Notes under the pieces: model-generated | What the model saw: the letters and a program-made list of their open reading frames with translations, nothing else | What the model was told of the DNA's origin: nothing | Databases searched by the model: none | Position numbers and translations under genes: made by a program | From: Akkermansiaceae bacterium | GTDB lineage: Bacteria > Verrucomicrobiota > Verrucomicrobiia > Verrucomicrobiales > Akkermansiaceae | Direction: 5' to 3' | DNA length: 64,000 nucleotides | Assembly: GCA_024233115.1 (NCBI GenBank) | Contig: JACKQB010000006.1 | Coordinates: forward strand, 1 to 64,000 | Shown here: positions 8,491 to 16,871 of the stretch, piece by piece | How the letters are laid out: each line of letters begins with the position of its first letter | How positions within the stretch are numbered: the stretch's first letter is position 1

Positions 8491-10902
8491 TCAGCCATTG
8501 ATCGACCGGAGCCTGGGGTTTTGCCTGGAGGTTTCGATCACTTTGATGGTTTTGTGGATCAAATCAATGGATTGCTGGATAGGTTTGGATACCTGTGGAG
8601 TCGCCAGCTTTTTTTCGAGCTCCCTGAGCCGTGGCAACATTGGCCGGGCCGCCCGTCCGTAAAGTTGCAGTGTTTTCAGGCACCTGTCGATTCTGCTTTT
8701 TTTACCCCACTTGTCGATGGCCATGACATCGAAGCACAACGGCATCCCTTCCTTGATGTGGTGTTTGGCAAGGACTTCCAGACCACTTAACTGAATGCCG
8801 CTGGCAAACATGATACCGCTGGGAGCTTGTTCCACCACCGCCGCATGGATGGCGGGTAACAAGGGTTCGATTTCCTCATAATCAAGATTCTTGAAAACCG
8901 AAGCCAGCGCACCCCGGGCCCGGCCATCCTCGTTGGCAAGGCCGGCTTTGACGGCAGCAAACAGCGCCTTCCGGTCAACGCCTTCCAGCGATCCACGCAG
9001 CAGGCCGGTTCTCTGGTCGAACAGGACAAACAACAAGTATCGTTGCTGCATCCCACGCGGGTCCCGCTGCACATCTTGCGCCGTCAGCATGGTCAGCAAC
9101 TCCGGCACTGCGGGCATCGCCTGCTTGCCGATGGCAGCCAGTGCTTCAGCCGCCTTGACCCGTAGCCAGAGGTCCTCATCCTTGAGGGTTTTTCTGAGCA
9201 GAGGCAGGGCAGGGGCAGCCTTTCCTTTGAGTTGGGCCAATGCCTGGCAGGCTCCGAGACGGGTGTAGAGATCCCCCTCTTTGAGCAGCGTGATCAGAGT
9301 TGTCACCGGGATATCACCGCGCTTTCCAATGACCGTTGCCGAGCGTTCGCGGACAACCGGCGACCAGCTTTTCAAGCCAGCGAGCAGGGCTTCATCGCTG
9401 CGGTCGCGGTAAACCGTATGTTTGTCCTTCGTACTCCACCCCCGCCCGTCGGCGATGAGTCCGGCGGCGTCAGAGGCGGATAGCTGCGGGATGACACCCT
9501 GTTTTTTTCCGGTTAGGTAGATTTTCCGTAGTGGCTGGGCATAGGCTAACAAATAGGCGCCGGTACAATCCCAGTTTCGGTATTTATCCGGTTTGGCCGC
9601 AGGTGGCCCCTGGTGGAGATAGCTGCCATCCCATCGCCGCGCCAGATCATAATACCACCCGAACTCCTTCATCCACGCACCACTGGCATGCGGGCCCGAC
9701 ACGGCGACCCCCGGCATCGCCCACAGCATATTGAGAAAATTCCCTGTATGACCGTTGTCCCTTTCACCGCCATACGATGCCACACTCATCTTGGAAAAAT
9801 AGCCAGCGGCCTCAGCATCGCCGAGAAGGTTGAACATAATCGCCGCGATATCATTTTTACCGTTATCGCTGTGCGTTTGAATCCAGGGACTGTGGTCACC
9901 GTAGGGCACACTGCCCTTTCCTACGTAAAAGCGGAGGACGCGTACGCTTTTTTCAATCGCCTTGTCCAGCGCCGGGTCCTTGACCCCGGCCGCGCGTGCG
10001 AGAATAAGCGAGGTGGTCAGTGGCAGCCCGGGGGCATTCATCATGCCGTAACCACTGAGCCGGCCATCCTCGCCGACAAACCGGTGCCCCCAGGAACCGA
10101 TCACGCTTTGCCCACGGACAATTTCCATGGTGATACGCTTCATGTCCGGCAAAAATGTCCTGTCCCCGGTGGCCAGGGTGTACTCTGCCAGCAACATATT
10201 GACCGGCCCGTAAAACCACGCGTGAAGGCTCTCGCCCTCCGGATCGCTGTATTTTGCCGCCCAGGCCACTTGCTCACGGACCAGTGGCAGATACTCCGCT
10301 TTGCCGCTGGAGAGTAACGCAAGAGCATTAAGGCAGCGGGTGATACCGTTACCCTGGTTCGGGTTCGCCTTCATCCGTCGCGCCAGAACCTTGCAGCCTT
10401 GCTCGAAAATCCTCCCGGACTTGGCGCAATCGAAGGGGGCTGTCGGGCTGTAGGCACCGAGAGCCAGAAGCTTCAAGGCCACGTTGGTGGTCGCCCCGAG
10501 TCTCCACCGAATCAAGGTGAGCGTCCCGTCTGCCGCCTCTGCTGCGCCGATCGCCTTACCCATCGCGGTGCGGGGATCATCGCTGAATGGCTTCCCCGCG
10601 ATTCCCAGGATCACATCACCCGCTTGCAGCAATCCGGCGGCTGGGGAACCGGCATCTACCTTGGTGATCGCGATCTGGCGGGCCTCGCTGGTTTCCATTT
10701 TATTCGAGTAAATCCACCCCCGTGCCCCTGTCGGACCGAGATTCCAATCGTGGGTGGCTCCATGCGGGATTTCATCCCCCTTGGTGAAGTCGGGGTTCGA
10801 CATCGCCTGGCCTGGCGCGGCGGCATGCAGCACAACAACATTTCCACCCCAGAGAATCGCTGCCGCGAGGGAAGCTGTGAGCCATCGTTTTTTGTATTTC
10901 AT
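8491..10902 (-). CDS. DUF6288-type secreted protein with PDZ domain and HEAT-like repeats
   Basis: 803 residues. The order is a signal peptide (MKYKKRWLTASLAAAILWGG), a characteristic HDWNLGPTGARGWIYS segment, and a PDZ domain at about 75-145 with the binding-loop region AAGLLQAGDVILGIAGKPF. A long alpha-helical region follows that resembles alpha/alpha barrels, then HEAT-like repeats at about 545-660 (VRERSATVIGKRGDIPV, TRLGACQALAQLKGKAAPAL, LRVKAAEALAAIGKQAMPAV). The enzymatic role of this family is unknown to me. It starts 8 bp after the esterase-like gene ends and lies 57 bp upstream of exbB, so it is probably part of the same operon. Confidence 0.8.
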   Translation of the reverse strand: MKYKKRWLTASLAAAILWGGNVVVLHAAAPGQAMSNPDFTKGDEIPHGATHDWNLGPTGARGWIYSNKMETSEARQIAITKVDAGSPAAGLLQAGDVILGIAGKPFSDDPRTAMGKAIGAAEAADGTLTLIRWRLGATTNVALKLLALGAYSPTAPFDCAKSGRIFEQGCKVLARRMKANPNQGNGITRCLNALALLSSGKAEYLPLVREQVAWAAKYSDPEGESLHAWFYGPVNMLLAEYTLATGDRTFLPDMKRITMEIVRGQSVIGSWGHRFVGEDGRLSGYGMMNAPGLPLTTSLILARAAGVKDPALDKAIEKSVRVLRFYVGKGSVPYGDHSPWIQTHSDNGKNDIAAIMFNLLGDAEAAGYFSKMSVASYGGERDNGHTGNFLNMLWAMPGVAVSGPHASGAWMKEFGWYYDLARRWDGSYLHQGPPAAKPDKYRNWDCTGAYLLAYAQPLRKIYLTGKKQGVIPQLSASDAAGLIADGRGWSTKDKHTVYRDRSDEALLAGLKSWSPVVRERSATVIGKRGDIPVTTLITLLKEGDLYTRLGACQALAQLKGKAAPALPLLRKTLKDEDLWLRVKAAEALAAIGKQAMPAVPELLTMLTAQDVQRDPRGMQQRYLLFVLFDQRTGLLRGSLEGVDRKALFAAVKAGLANEDGRARGALASVFKNLDYEEIEPLLPAIHAAVVEQAPSGIMFASGIQLSGLEVLAKHHIKEGMPLCFDVMAIDKWGKKSRIDRCLKTLQLYGRAARPMLPRLRELEKKLATPQVSKPIQQSIDLIHKTIKVIETSRQNPRLRSING

Positions 10903-10910
10903 CGAGTTTT

Positions 10911-12164
10911 TTAGTTAGGTTGTAAATCCGCCATGGCATCAGCGAAGCCCTTGCCGATCCGCGCCATGATTTTACTTGAGCCGAGATAGTGGTAGGCAGC
11001 ATTCGAGACACCTTTTTCAAGTATTTCCAATTCCCGTTTTGAGAACTCCTTGTTGCGCAGCTCCTCGCGCAGTGCTTGCGCCGCTTTGCCGCTGAGTTTC
11101 CCGGTCGACTGGGCCTTTTTCACCTGCTGTTTGATTTTCGCGTCGCGGGCGACCAGGGCATCGAGCTCCATATCCCAGTAATTCTCGGTGAACACCGCCG
11201 CGACATTATCTTTGAACTCCGGCAAACCGGCTGGAGCAGCCATCGCCAGACGAAAATTCTGATGGGTCGATTTATAGCGCTGCTGGTTCGGCCCGTATTT
11301 TTCCACCGGCCCGCCAACCCCCAGCACACCGATGACAAAGGGGAGTTTAGGGGCTGAAAGATCCTTTCGGATATCCCGGATAAAATGCCCCATGACCATG
11401 CTGTAGTCATCATAACCACCCGGGCTGCCGCGGTCTGGATAAGTGCCACCGTCGACCATGTCATTCCATCCCTGGAACCAGACGCAACCGGCCAGTTTAT
11501 AACCTTGGCTGGAGTCGTAGTCCGGGTAAGCCTGCTCGATGTTGGCCAGCACCGACTTCACGTGCTCGATGGTAAGCCGGTAATAACGCCCCGTGGCTTG
11601 CTGTTTTTCCGCTTTGATCAGCGCGATGTCCTTGCCCCGTTTCTTGAAGCCCAGCAACTGTTTTTCATTAAACCGGTAGGGGCCGGCACTGGGTGGCCGG
11701 AAATCGGTGTTCAGACTCTTACCGCCCCAGGCCACCTTGATGATCAGGATCGGCTCGCCGAGGTGTTTTTGCATGGTGATCCCAAATGTGAGCTCCGGAC
11801 CGATCTTGCTGTCGTCGGCACCAAAACCGGCAGTCAACGCACCCTTTTTCACCAGATTGGTCGACAGATAGGAGATCCATACATCCTTGCAAACCCGGGG
11901 TGTGCCGTCTTTATTCTGTATCTCACCAAGCAGGGGTGCTGTTTCAGGGTCCATTCCAATGTGCGCAAAAGTCGAAATACGCGCATGCCCCTGCATATTC
12001 GACTGCCCGACGAGGATGAACACCTTGAGTGGCTTTTTGTCAGCCGCATCACAGCGGTTGGTAGAAATCGCCATACTCGCAGCCCATAACACCCATAACA
12101 TGACCGGCAAACGAGCTAGAATAGAGGGAAAGAGGGTTCTCATATCACTTGCTTTACTGCCCAT
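10911..12164 (-). CDS. Secreted sialate O-acetylesterase-like (SASA/GDS) hydrolase
   Basis: About 410 residues. A signal peptide (MRTLFPSILARLPVMLWVLW) precedes a catalytic domain beginning with VFILVGQSNMQGHA, where the Ser of GQSNM is the expected nucleophile of the SASA esterase family. A second block, CVWFQGWNDMVDGGTY, resembles the family's WhQGE-like motif. Such enzymes remove acetyl groups from carbohydrates, so a role in polysaccharide use is plausible but the substrate is unknown. An in-frame ATG at 12143 would start the signal peptide directly; the ATG at 12164 adds seven residues but has a G-rich upstream sequence. It is the first gene of the minus-strand operon leading to exbB/exbD and is divergent from uvrC. 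Confidence 0.82.
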   Translation of the reverse strand: MGSKASDMRTLFPSILARLPVMLWVLWAASMAISTNRCDAADKKPLKVFILVGQSNMQGHARISTFAHIGMDPETAPLLGEIQNKDGTPRVCKDVWISYLSTNLVKKGALTAGFGADDSKIGPELTFGITMQKHLGEPILIIKVAWGGKSLNTDFRPPSAGPYRFNEKQLLGFKKRGKDIALIKAEKQQATGRYYRLTIEHVKSVLANIEQAYPDYDSSQGYKLAGCVWFQGWNDMVDGGTYPDRGSPGGYDDYSMVMGHFIRDIRKDLSAPKLPFVIGVLGVGGPVEKYGPNQQRYKSTHQNFRLAMAAPAGLPEFKDNVAAVFTENYWDMELDALVARDAKIKQQVKKAQSTGKLSGKAAQALREELRNKEFSKRELEILEKGVSNAAYHYLGSSKIMARIGKGFADAMADLQPN

Positions 12165-12194
12165 TCACCCCGATTCTTTCCAACCAATCACCTG

Positions 12195-13748
12195 ATGAGA
12201 AAACCAGAGCTCCAGCAAAAACTCAGTCATACCCCGCACAAACCGGGAGTCTACCTGATGAAAGACCGCCTGGGGGGGGTCATCTACGTGGGCAAAGCCC
12301 GCGATTTACGCAAACGGGTCGGTAATTACTTCATGCCCTCCAGGAAAATGCGGGCTGATCTGAAAACACGGGCACTGATCGACAGCATCCACGATTTCGA
12401 CATCCAGATTGTCCGGAACGAACAGGAAGCGCTGATACTCGAAAGCAAGCTGATCAAGGAATACCGGCCGCGCTATAATGTCAGCCTGCGCGACGACAAA
12501 CGTTTCTACATGCTCAAGGTGCAGCTCGATGTGCCCTTTCCCCGCTTTGTGCTGACCCGGTTGAAGACAGACGACGGCGCGCGTTACTTCGGTCCCTTCG
12601 TGCATTCCACCGCGCTCAAGGCAACGCTCGAGTGGATCAACCGTGAGTTCGGACTACGGACCTGCCGACCCCAATTTCCGGGTGAAAAGGATTACCGCCA
12701 CTGCCACGCCGATGTCATCAGGAAGTGCAGTGCGCCATGTGTCCTGAAGATTTCCGAGGAGGAATACCGCGCCCGGGTCGATGAAGTGATTGGCCTGCTC
12801 GAAGGGAAAGGAAGGCGTGACCGACTCCAAGGGCTCCGCGAGGACATGGCCAAAGCGGCAGAAAAACTTCAGTTTGAAAAAGCCGCCCGGCTTCGCGACA
12901 TCATCGATAATCTGGAAAAGACCCTCAGTCCGGCACGCAGCTTTTCACGGGGGCGGGGCGGGGTGCCCAGCACCGTGAAACCGACCGAGGACTTGATCGA
13001 ACTCCAGGATGCACTCGGCCTGGCCGACCCGCTCCACATCATGGAATGCTTTGATATTTCCAACGTATCAAGCAACCACATTGTTGCCTCCATGGTCCGG
13101 TTTGTGGATGGCTTGCCCGATAACCAGGGCTACCGGCGCTACCGGATCAAAACCGTCGATGGCCAGGACGACTTCGCCAGCATGGCGGAAGTTGTCAGGA
13201 GGCGATACTCCCGCATTCTCACCGAAAACAACGTCCCCGGCACCGAGGAAACGCAGGAGTCGCCGCTGGAGGCTCTCCGTCGGCTCGCGCGTGATGGGAA
13301 ATCACCGCTGCACCTCCCCAATCTCGTCATTGTCGATGGCGGCAAAGGTCAACTGGGCATGGCGGTGAAAGAACTCCAACGGCTCGGTCTACACGATCTT
13401 CCCGTGGTAGGACTCGCCAAACAACGTGAGGAAATCTTCCGCCCCGGCATCAGTGCCCCACTCCTGCTCCCCCACGACACCGGTGCCCTCAAGCTGATGC
13501 AGCGCATCCGCGACGAGGCGCACCGTTTTGCTAACAACTATAACGAACTCCTGCTACGCCGCCGCGTCACCGAAAGCTTGTTAGACGACTGCCCGGGCAT
13601 GTCGCCCAAACGCAAGGAGGCGCTGTTACGCCGATTCGGCAGCGTCAAACGCATCCGCAAAGCCACCGTCAAGGAGCTCGAGTCCGTGCCAGGCATCGGC
13701 AAGAAATCCGCCGAGGAAATTTTTCAATGGTTGCAGGCCAAGAAGTGA
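12195..13748 (+). CDS. uvrC: Excinuclease ABC subunit C
   Basis: 517 residues. Makes both incisions around DNA lesions in nucleotide-excision repair together with UvrA and UvrB. An N-terminal GIY-YIG-type nuclease (KPGVYLMKDRLGGVIYVGKA), a UVR motif near 200-235 (KAAEKLQFEKAARLRDIID), the RNase H-like domain (IECFDISN-type MECFDISN, IVDGGKGQLG) and a C-terminal helix-hairpin-helix pair (CPGMSPKRKEALLRRFG, VPGIGKKSAEEI) are all present. It is shorter than the E. coli protein but complete. It is divergent from the esterase-like gene, with only 30 bp between them. Confidence 0.96.
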   Translation: MRKPELQQKLSHTPHKPGVYLMKDRLGGVIYVGKARDLRKRVGNYFMPSRKMRADLKTRALIDSIHDFDIQIVRNEQEALILESKLIKEYRPRYNVSLRDDKRFYMLKVQLDVPFPRFVLTRLKTDDGARYFGPFVHSTALKATLEWINREFGLRTCRPQFPGEKDYRHCHADVIRKCSAPCVLKISEEEYRARVDEVIGLLEGKGRRDRLQGLREDMAKAAEKLQFEKAARLRDIIDNLEKTLSPARSFSRGRGGVPSTVKPTEDLIELQDALGLADPLHIMECFDISNVSSNHIVASMVRFVDGLPDNQGYRRYRIKTVDGQDDFASMAEVVRRRYSRILTENNVPGTEETQESPLEALRRLARDGKSPLHLPNLVIVDGGKGQLGMAVKELQRLGLHDLPVVGLAKQREEIFRPGISAPLLLPHDTGALKLMQRIRDEAHRFANNYNELLLRRRVTESLLDDCPGMSPKRKEALLRRFGSVKRIRKATVKELESVPGIGKKSAEEIFQWLQAKK

Positions 13749-13778
13749 ATCGGTATCATGTCCGTTGCTCCTTACTCT

Positions 13779-14708
13779 ATGAAAGCCATATTCTTTCTCT
13801 TACTCTTCACCGGAGTCCTGTCCGCCCAGATAGCTCCCCCTGAAAACTTCAAATGGCTGCCCATTCAAATCGGCCAACATCAATACCTACCGCTGGATCA
13901 GGTGAAGAAGTTTTATGACTTCGGTAAAATGCAGGTTCAAGACGATGGGAAAACTTTGAGCCTAACAAACCGAACGGTTGAAGCGATTTTCCCCACCGAA
14001 AACCATGCTGCGTATTTTAACGGAGTGAAATTCTGGCTCGCCCATCCCATTGTCAAAAAAGACGACAGTTACTACGTTTCCCAGTTTGACCTAACAGCAC
14101 TGATGGACCCCATCCTGCGTCCCAAGTTTATCAAGAACGCTGGCAAGTTCGATACCGTGGTACTCGATGCCGGACACGGAGGCAATGACCAAGGTTCTGC
14201 CAATGAGGAAGCTCAGCACACGCTGAAGCTGGCCAAGAAACTGAAACCGCTGTTAGAAGAGAAAGGTTACAAGGTCATCATGACACGTGAGGAAGACATC
14301 TTTGTTTCTCTGGGGGACAGGGTGCGGATGGCGAATGCTCACAAGAACGCCATCTTCGTATCACTCCATTTCAATTCTGGAAACAGGAACGCACAGGGCT
14401 TTGAAACCTACATCCTGAGTCGCCGTGTCCCTGGTAAAAACACCCATGCCGCCAGTGTCGCCCTCGCCACGGCCGTCCACTCACGGGCGATTCTCTCGCT
14501 GGGCAAGGGGCATATCAAAGACCGGGGAATACGCAGCGCTAAATTCAATGTGCTCAATGGCTGCAAGCACCCGTCGATACTGATTGAAGCTGGTTTTTTG
14601 ACCCACAAAGAAGAAGCCGCGATGGTGACGGCAGATGATTTCCAGGAATTACTCATCAAGAGTATTGTGAAAGGCATCCATGAGTATCGGGCAGCGGTGA
14701 CCAAGTAG
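13779..14708 (+). CDS. N-acetylmuramoyl-L-alanine amidase (Amidase_3)
   Basis: 309 residues with a signal peptide (MKAIFFLLLFTGVLSAQ). The C-terminal half is the zinc amidase domain that cleaves the peptide from muramic acid in peptidoglycan. Zinc and catalytic positions are visible: VVLDAGHGG (His), NEEAQHT (Glu), FVSLHFNS (His) and ILIEAGFLTH (Glu). The N-terminal 120 residues may be a wall- or copper-amine-oxidase-like binding domain. The start is placed at the ATG directly before the signal peptide. Its stop codon TAG is part of the repeat element at 14705-14801. Confidence 0.92.
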   Translation: MKAIFFLLLFTGVLSAQIAPPENFKWLPIQIGQHQYLPLDQVKKFYDFGKMQVQDDGKTLSLTNRTVEAIFPTENHAAYFNGVKFWLAHPIVKKDDSYYVSQFDLTALMDPILRPKFIKNAGKFDTVVLDAGHGGNDQGSANEEAQHTLKLAKKLKPLLEEKGYKVIMTREEDIFVSLGDRVRMANAHKNAIFVSLHFNSGNRNAQGFETYILSRRVPGKNTHAASVALATAVHSRAILSLGKGHIKDRGIRSAKFNVLNGCKHPSILIEAGFLTHKEEAAMVTADDFQELLIKSIVKGIHEYRAAVTK

Positions 14709-14801
14709 GCTAGCTTTTCAAGCTGGCGACAACCTTGGTGAGTCAGGCTTACCAAGTTTGATGATTCCCAGGCTAGCCGACAGCTTGCAAAGCTGTCCTA
14801 C
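14705..14801. repeat. Paired GTAG-headed hairpin (REP/BIME-like) between amidase and sufE
   Basis: Two inverted units. The left is GTAG + GCTAGCTT-TTC-AAGCTGGC. The right, on the minus strand, is GTAG + GACAGCTT-TGC-AAGCTGTC + GGC. They are separated by about 45 bp. The TAG of each head is the stop codon of the adjoining gene (amidase on plus, sufE on minus). The same unit occurs at 40826 and 42257. Confidence 0.8.
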
Positions 14802-15211
14802 TTTGCATGCTCAAGCGCGCGCTGCTTCATCTGGGTGGCCATCAGGTTCAGCGCATTGGCACGGGTCGGTGCAAGATGCTCCTTGAGTCCTGTCTGGTCA
14901 ATAAAACCCATGTCTGCCAGCAGGACCGCCTCGGGCGTTTCACCATCGAGCACCCTGACAAAGAGGGCGATCATCCCCTTGGTGATCAGGGAATCGGAAT
15001 CGGCGCGATATCGCATCACGCCGTCCTCGTAACTGGCATCCAGCCAGACCTGCGACTGGCAACCTTTGATCAGCCGGTCCTCGGTCTGTTTTTCAGCTGG
15101 CAAGGGCGCTAGTTTTTTTCCCAGCCCGATGACATACTCGTAGCGCTCGGTCCAGTCCTGGAAAAATCCAAGCTCTTCGAGTAACTCCTGCTGTTTTGCC
15201 TCAATGCCCAT
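14798..15211 (-). CDS. sufE: SufE-family cysteine desulfuration protein
   Basis: 137 residues. Accepts persulfide sulfur from a SufS-type cysteine desulfurase and passes it to the Fe-S scaffold in the cytoplasm. The catalytic cysteine is in IKGCQSQVWL; the fold's C-terminal part (TRANALNLMATQMKQRAL) is also typical. Length matches the family. It follows the HU gene by only 8 bp and so is likely co-transcribed with it. No other suf gene is near. Its TAG stop lies in a GTAG-headed repeat. Confidence 0.93.
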   Translation of the reverse strand: MGIEAKQQELLEELGFFQDWTERYEYVIGLGKKLAPLPAEKQTEDRLIKGCQSQVWLDASYEDGVMRYRADSDSLITKGMIALFVRVLDGETPEAVLLADMGFIDQTGLKEHLAPTRANALNLMATQMKQRALEHAK

Positions 15212-15219
15212 CGATTCGG

Positions 15220-15531
15220 TTAGCCTTGCTGGATCAGGGGCAGGATGCGGGCGACCCGCTCCTTCATTTCCTTGCCCGGTTTGAATTTAACCACGGCGCG
15301 TGGCGGGATTTTCATATCCTGGCCCGGGTTCTTCGGATTGCGGCCGACCTTGCCTTTCATCTCCCGCACCTGGAACGAGCCGAAATTGCGTATGACCACG
15401 GCATTCCCCTTGGCAAGTTCACCCGTGACGGTATCTAACATGGTCTCAAGAACGTTAAGAACCTCAGCCTGGCCGAGTCCGGTTTTGTTACTAAGCTTGG
15501 TGACGAGATCGCGTTTTGTTATCGTTTCCAT
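15220..15531 (-). CDS. HU/IHF-family DNA-binding protein
   Basis: 103 residues. A nucleoid-associated protein that bends DNA as a dimer. The N-terminal helices (TKRDLVTKLSNKTGLGQAEV), the core strand VVIRNFGSFQVREM, and the DNA-gripping beta arm with GRNPKNPGQDMKIP are all recognisable. Whether it is HU or an IHF subunit cannot be decided here. It is slightly longer than the usual 90 residues, owing to the C-terminal end. It is upstream of sufE on the same strand. Confidence 0.93.
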   Translation of the reverse strand: METITKRDLVTKLSNKTGLGQAEVLNVLETMLDTVTGELAKGNAVVIRNFGSFQVREMKGKVGRNPKNPGQDMKIPPRAVVKFKPGKEMKERVARILPLIQQG

Positions 15532-15629
15532 GAGTATGAGAGAGTCAGTGGTTCAGCCTTGCTAGGAACTACGGCTGTGCGCGTTTGGGAAAACCATAGT
15601 ACGGCGACATTGTCCCGTACAAAATGCTC

Positions 15630-16580
15630 TTAAATGCCCCTCTGATCCAGTCGGTCCTCGATTTCGGCCAGTAATCGCTCAATTTCAGGCACTTCGACGC
15701 CCAGTGCCCGCGCCCGCTTCAACGGCTGCCGCCAGATGGCGTCCACCTCGACCTCGCGACCGTCGACGTAATCGATCATGCTCGACGGACGGTAAGCCTT
15801 CATCGGTCGGGTCAGGGCGATCTGTTTTTCCAGAAAATCATCCCCAATCCTGTAGTCCATCGCGGCGGCCACAGCCTGCACTTCGCGCATGATCGCCCGG
15901 ATCCGGTCCTCCATTCCCGGAGTGGCCAATAAAACGCCCGTGTCCACCCCCCCTTGCGCAATCGCCAGACCATTAAACGGAATATTCCACACCAGCTTCA
16001 TCCACTGCGCCTGCTCCAGATTCGGAACCGCCTGACAAACCACCCCACCCTGCCTGAGCAGACCTACCAGATATCCAAGTCTATTTGATCCTGCTGTTGA
16101 TCCGAGACCATCCTGAGCGCGGAACTCACCCACATGCACCATGCCGGAGGCGCTGTGGTCCAGCTCTCCCGGGCCGATACGGTTGATACATACAAAACAG
16201 AGTCCGCCAAAAATACGGTCGGCGCCAAAAAGACGTGCCAGCTCCTCCACATTCCCCAGGCCATTTTGCAGGGTCAGAATGACTGTCTCATCATGTAACA
16301 GCGGGGAAATCACCTTCCCATAGGATCGATTCGAAGTTGCCTTCCATGCGATGATCACCAGGTCGACCTTACCCATTTCCTCCGGACACCGCGCACACTG
16401 CACCGACGGCAAACGGATGTCGCCGGCAACGCTGGTCACCTTCCAACCGTGCGCAGCAATGTGGTCGTAATCACTTCTCAGCAGGAATGTCACATCCATT
16501 CCCGACTCCGCCAGGCGTGCCCCGTAATAGCCGCCGACGGCACCGGAACCCACTATCGCTACTCGTTTTACTGCTGTCAT
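15630..16580 (-). CDS. panE: 2-Dehydropantoate 2-reductase
   Basis: 316 residues. Reduces ketopantoate to pantoate with NADPH in pantothenate/CoA synthesis. The N-terminal Rossmann motif is RVAIVGSGAVGGYYGARLA; WMKLVWNIPFNGLAIA carries the expected catalytic Lys and Asn; a C-terminal segment SSMIDYVDGREVEVDAI fits the substrate-binding region. It lies downstream of bioA on the same strand after a 291-bp gap with its own AT-rich promoter-like region, so it probably has its own promoter. ApbA/PanE paralogues with other keto-acid substrates cannot be excluded. Confidence 0.88.
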   Translation of the reverse strand: MTAVKRVAIVGSGAVGGYYGARLAESGMDVTFLLRSDYDHIAAHGWKVTSVAGDIRLPSVQCARCPEEMGKVDLVIIAWKATSNRSYGKVISPLLHDETVILTLQNGLGNVEELARLFGADRIFGGLCFVCINRIGPGELDHSASGMVHVGEFRAQDGLGSTAGSNRLGYLVGLLRQGGVVCQAVPNLEQAQWMKLVWNIPFNGLAIAQGGVDTGVLLATPGMEDRIRAIMREVQAVAAAMDYRIGDDFLEKQIALTRPMKAYRPSSMIDYVDGREVEVDAIWRQPLKRARALGVEVPEIERLLAEIEDRLDQRGI

Positions 16581-16599
16581 TATAGAAAAAACACCTTAT

Positions 16600-16640
16600 A
16601 TTATAGAAATTATACTTTAAAACGCTGTTTTTATGGAAAA
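16600..16640 (-). promoter_or_regulatory. AT-rich promoter-like region upstream of panE
   Basis: On the minus strand two exact TATAAT hexamers occur at 16600-16605 and 16609-16614, 20-30 bp before the panE start, in a strongly AT-rich stretch unlike the surrounding DNA. No convincing -35 box is visible at the standard distance, so the assignment is tentative. Confidence 0.35.
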
Positions 16641-16731
16641 TAATCCTTTACTCGTTCTGATTGTCTGGTAACTTACGCCCGTGCGCAAGGGGGAATGGAT
16701 CGCGCGCGACACACACACATATCCTTCCCCA

Positions 16732-16761
16732 GATCTGCCCTCCCCCATTGGAGGGCAGATC
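16732..16761. other. Perfect 12-bp stem-loop in the bioA-panE gap
   Basis: GATCTGCCCTCC and its exact inverse GGAGGGCAGATC are separated by six bases. Neither side has a T run, so it is not a standard intrinsic terminator. It could be a processing or attenuation structure downstream of bioA. Confidence 0.5.
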
Positions 16762-16871
16762 ACTTTTAGGGGATCGCCTTCTTTCCTGGTCCCCTCCTTC
16801 CAGGGTTTGCCTTGAAGCCCGTCTGTCGTCATCTCAGGTTTTCCCGTCCGCAGGCAGCTCGCCGTGGCTCC

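Noticed and set aside
16732..16761. Perfect stem-loop as terminator of bioA
   Set aside because: No T run on either strand after the stem; kept only as an unassigned hairpin.
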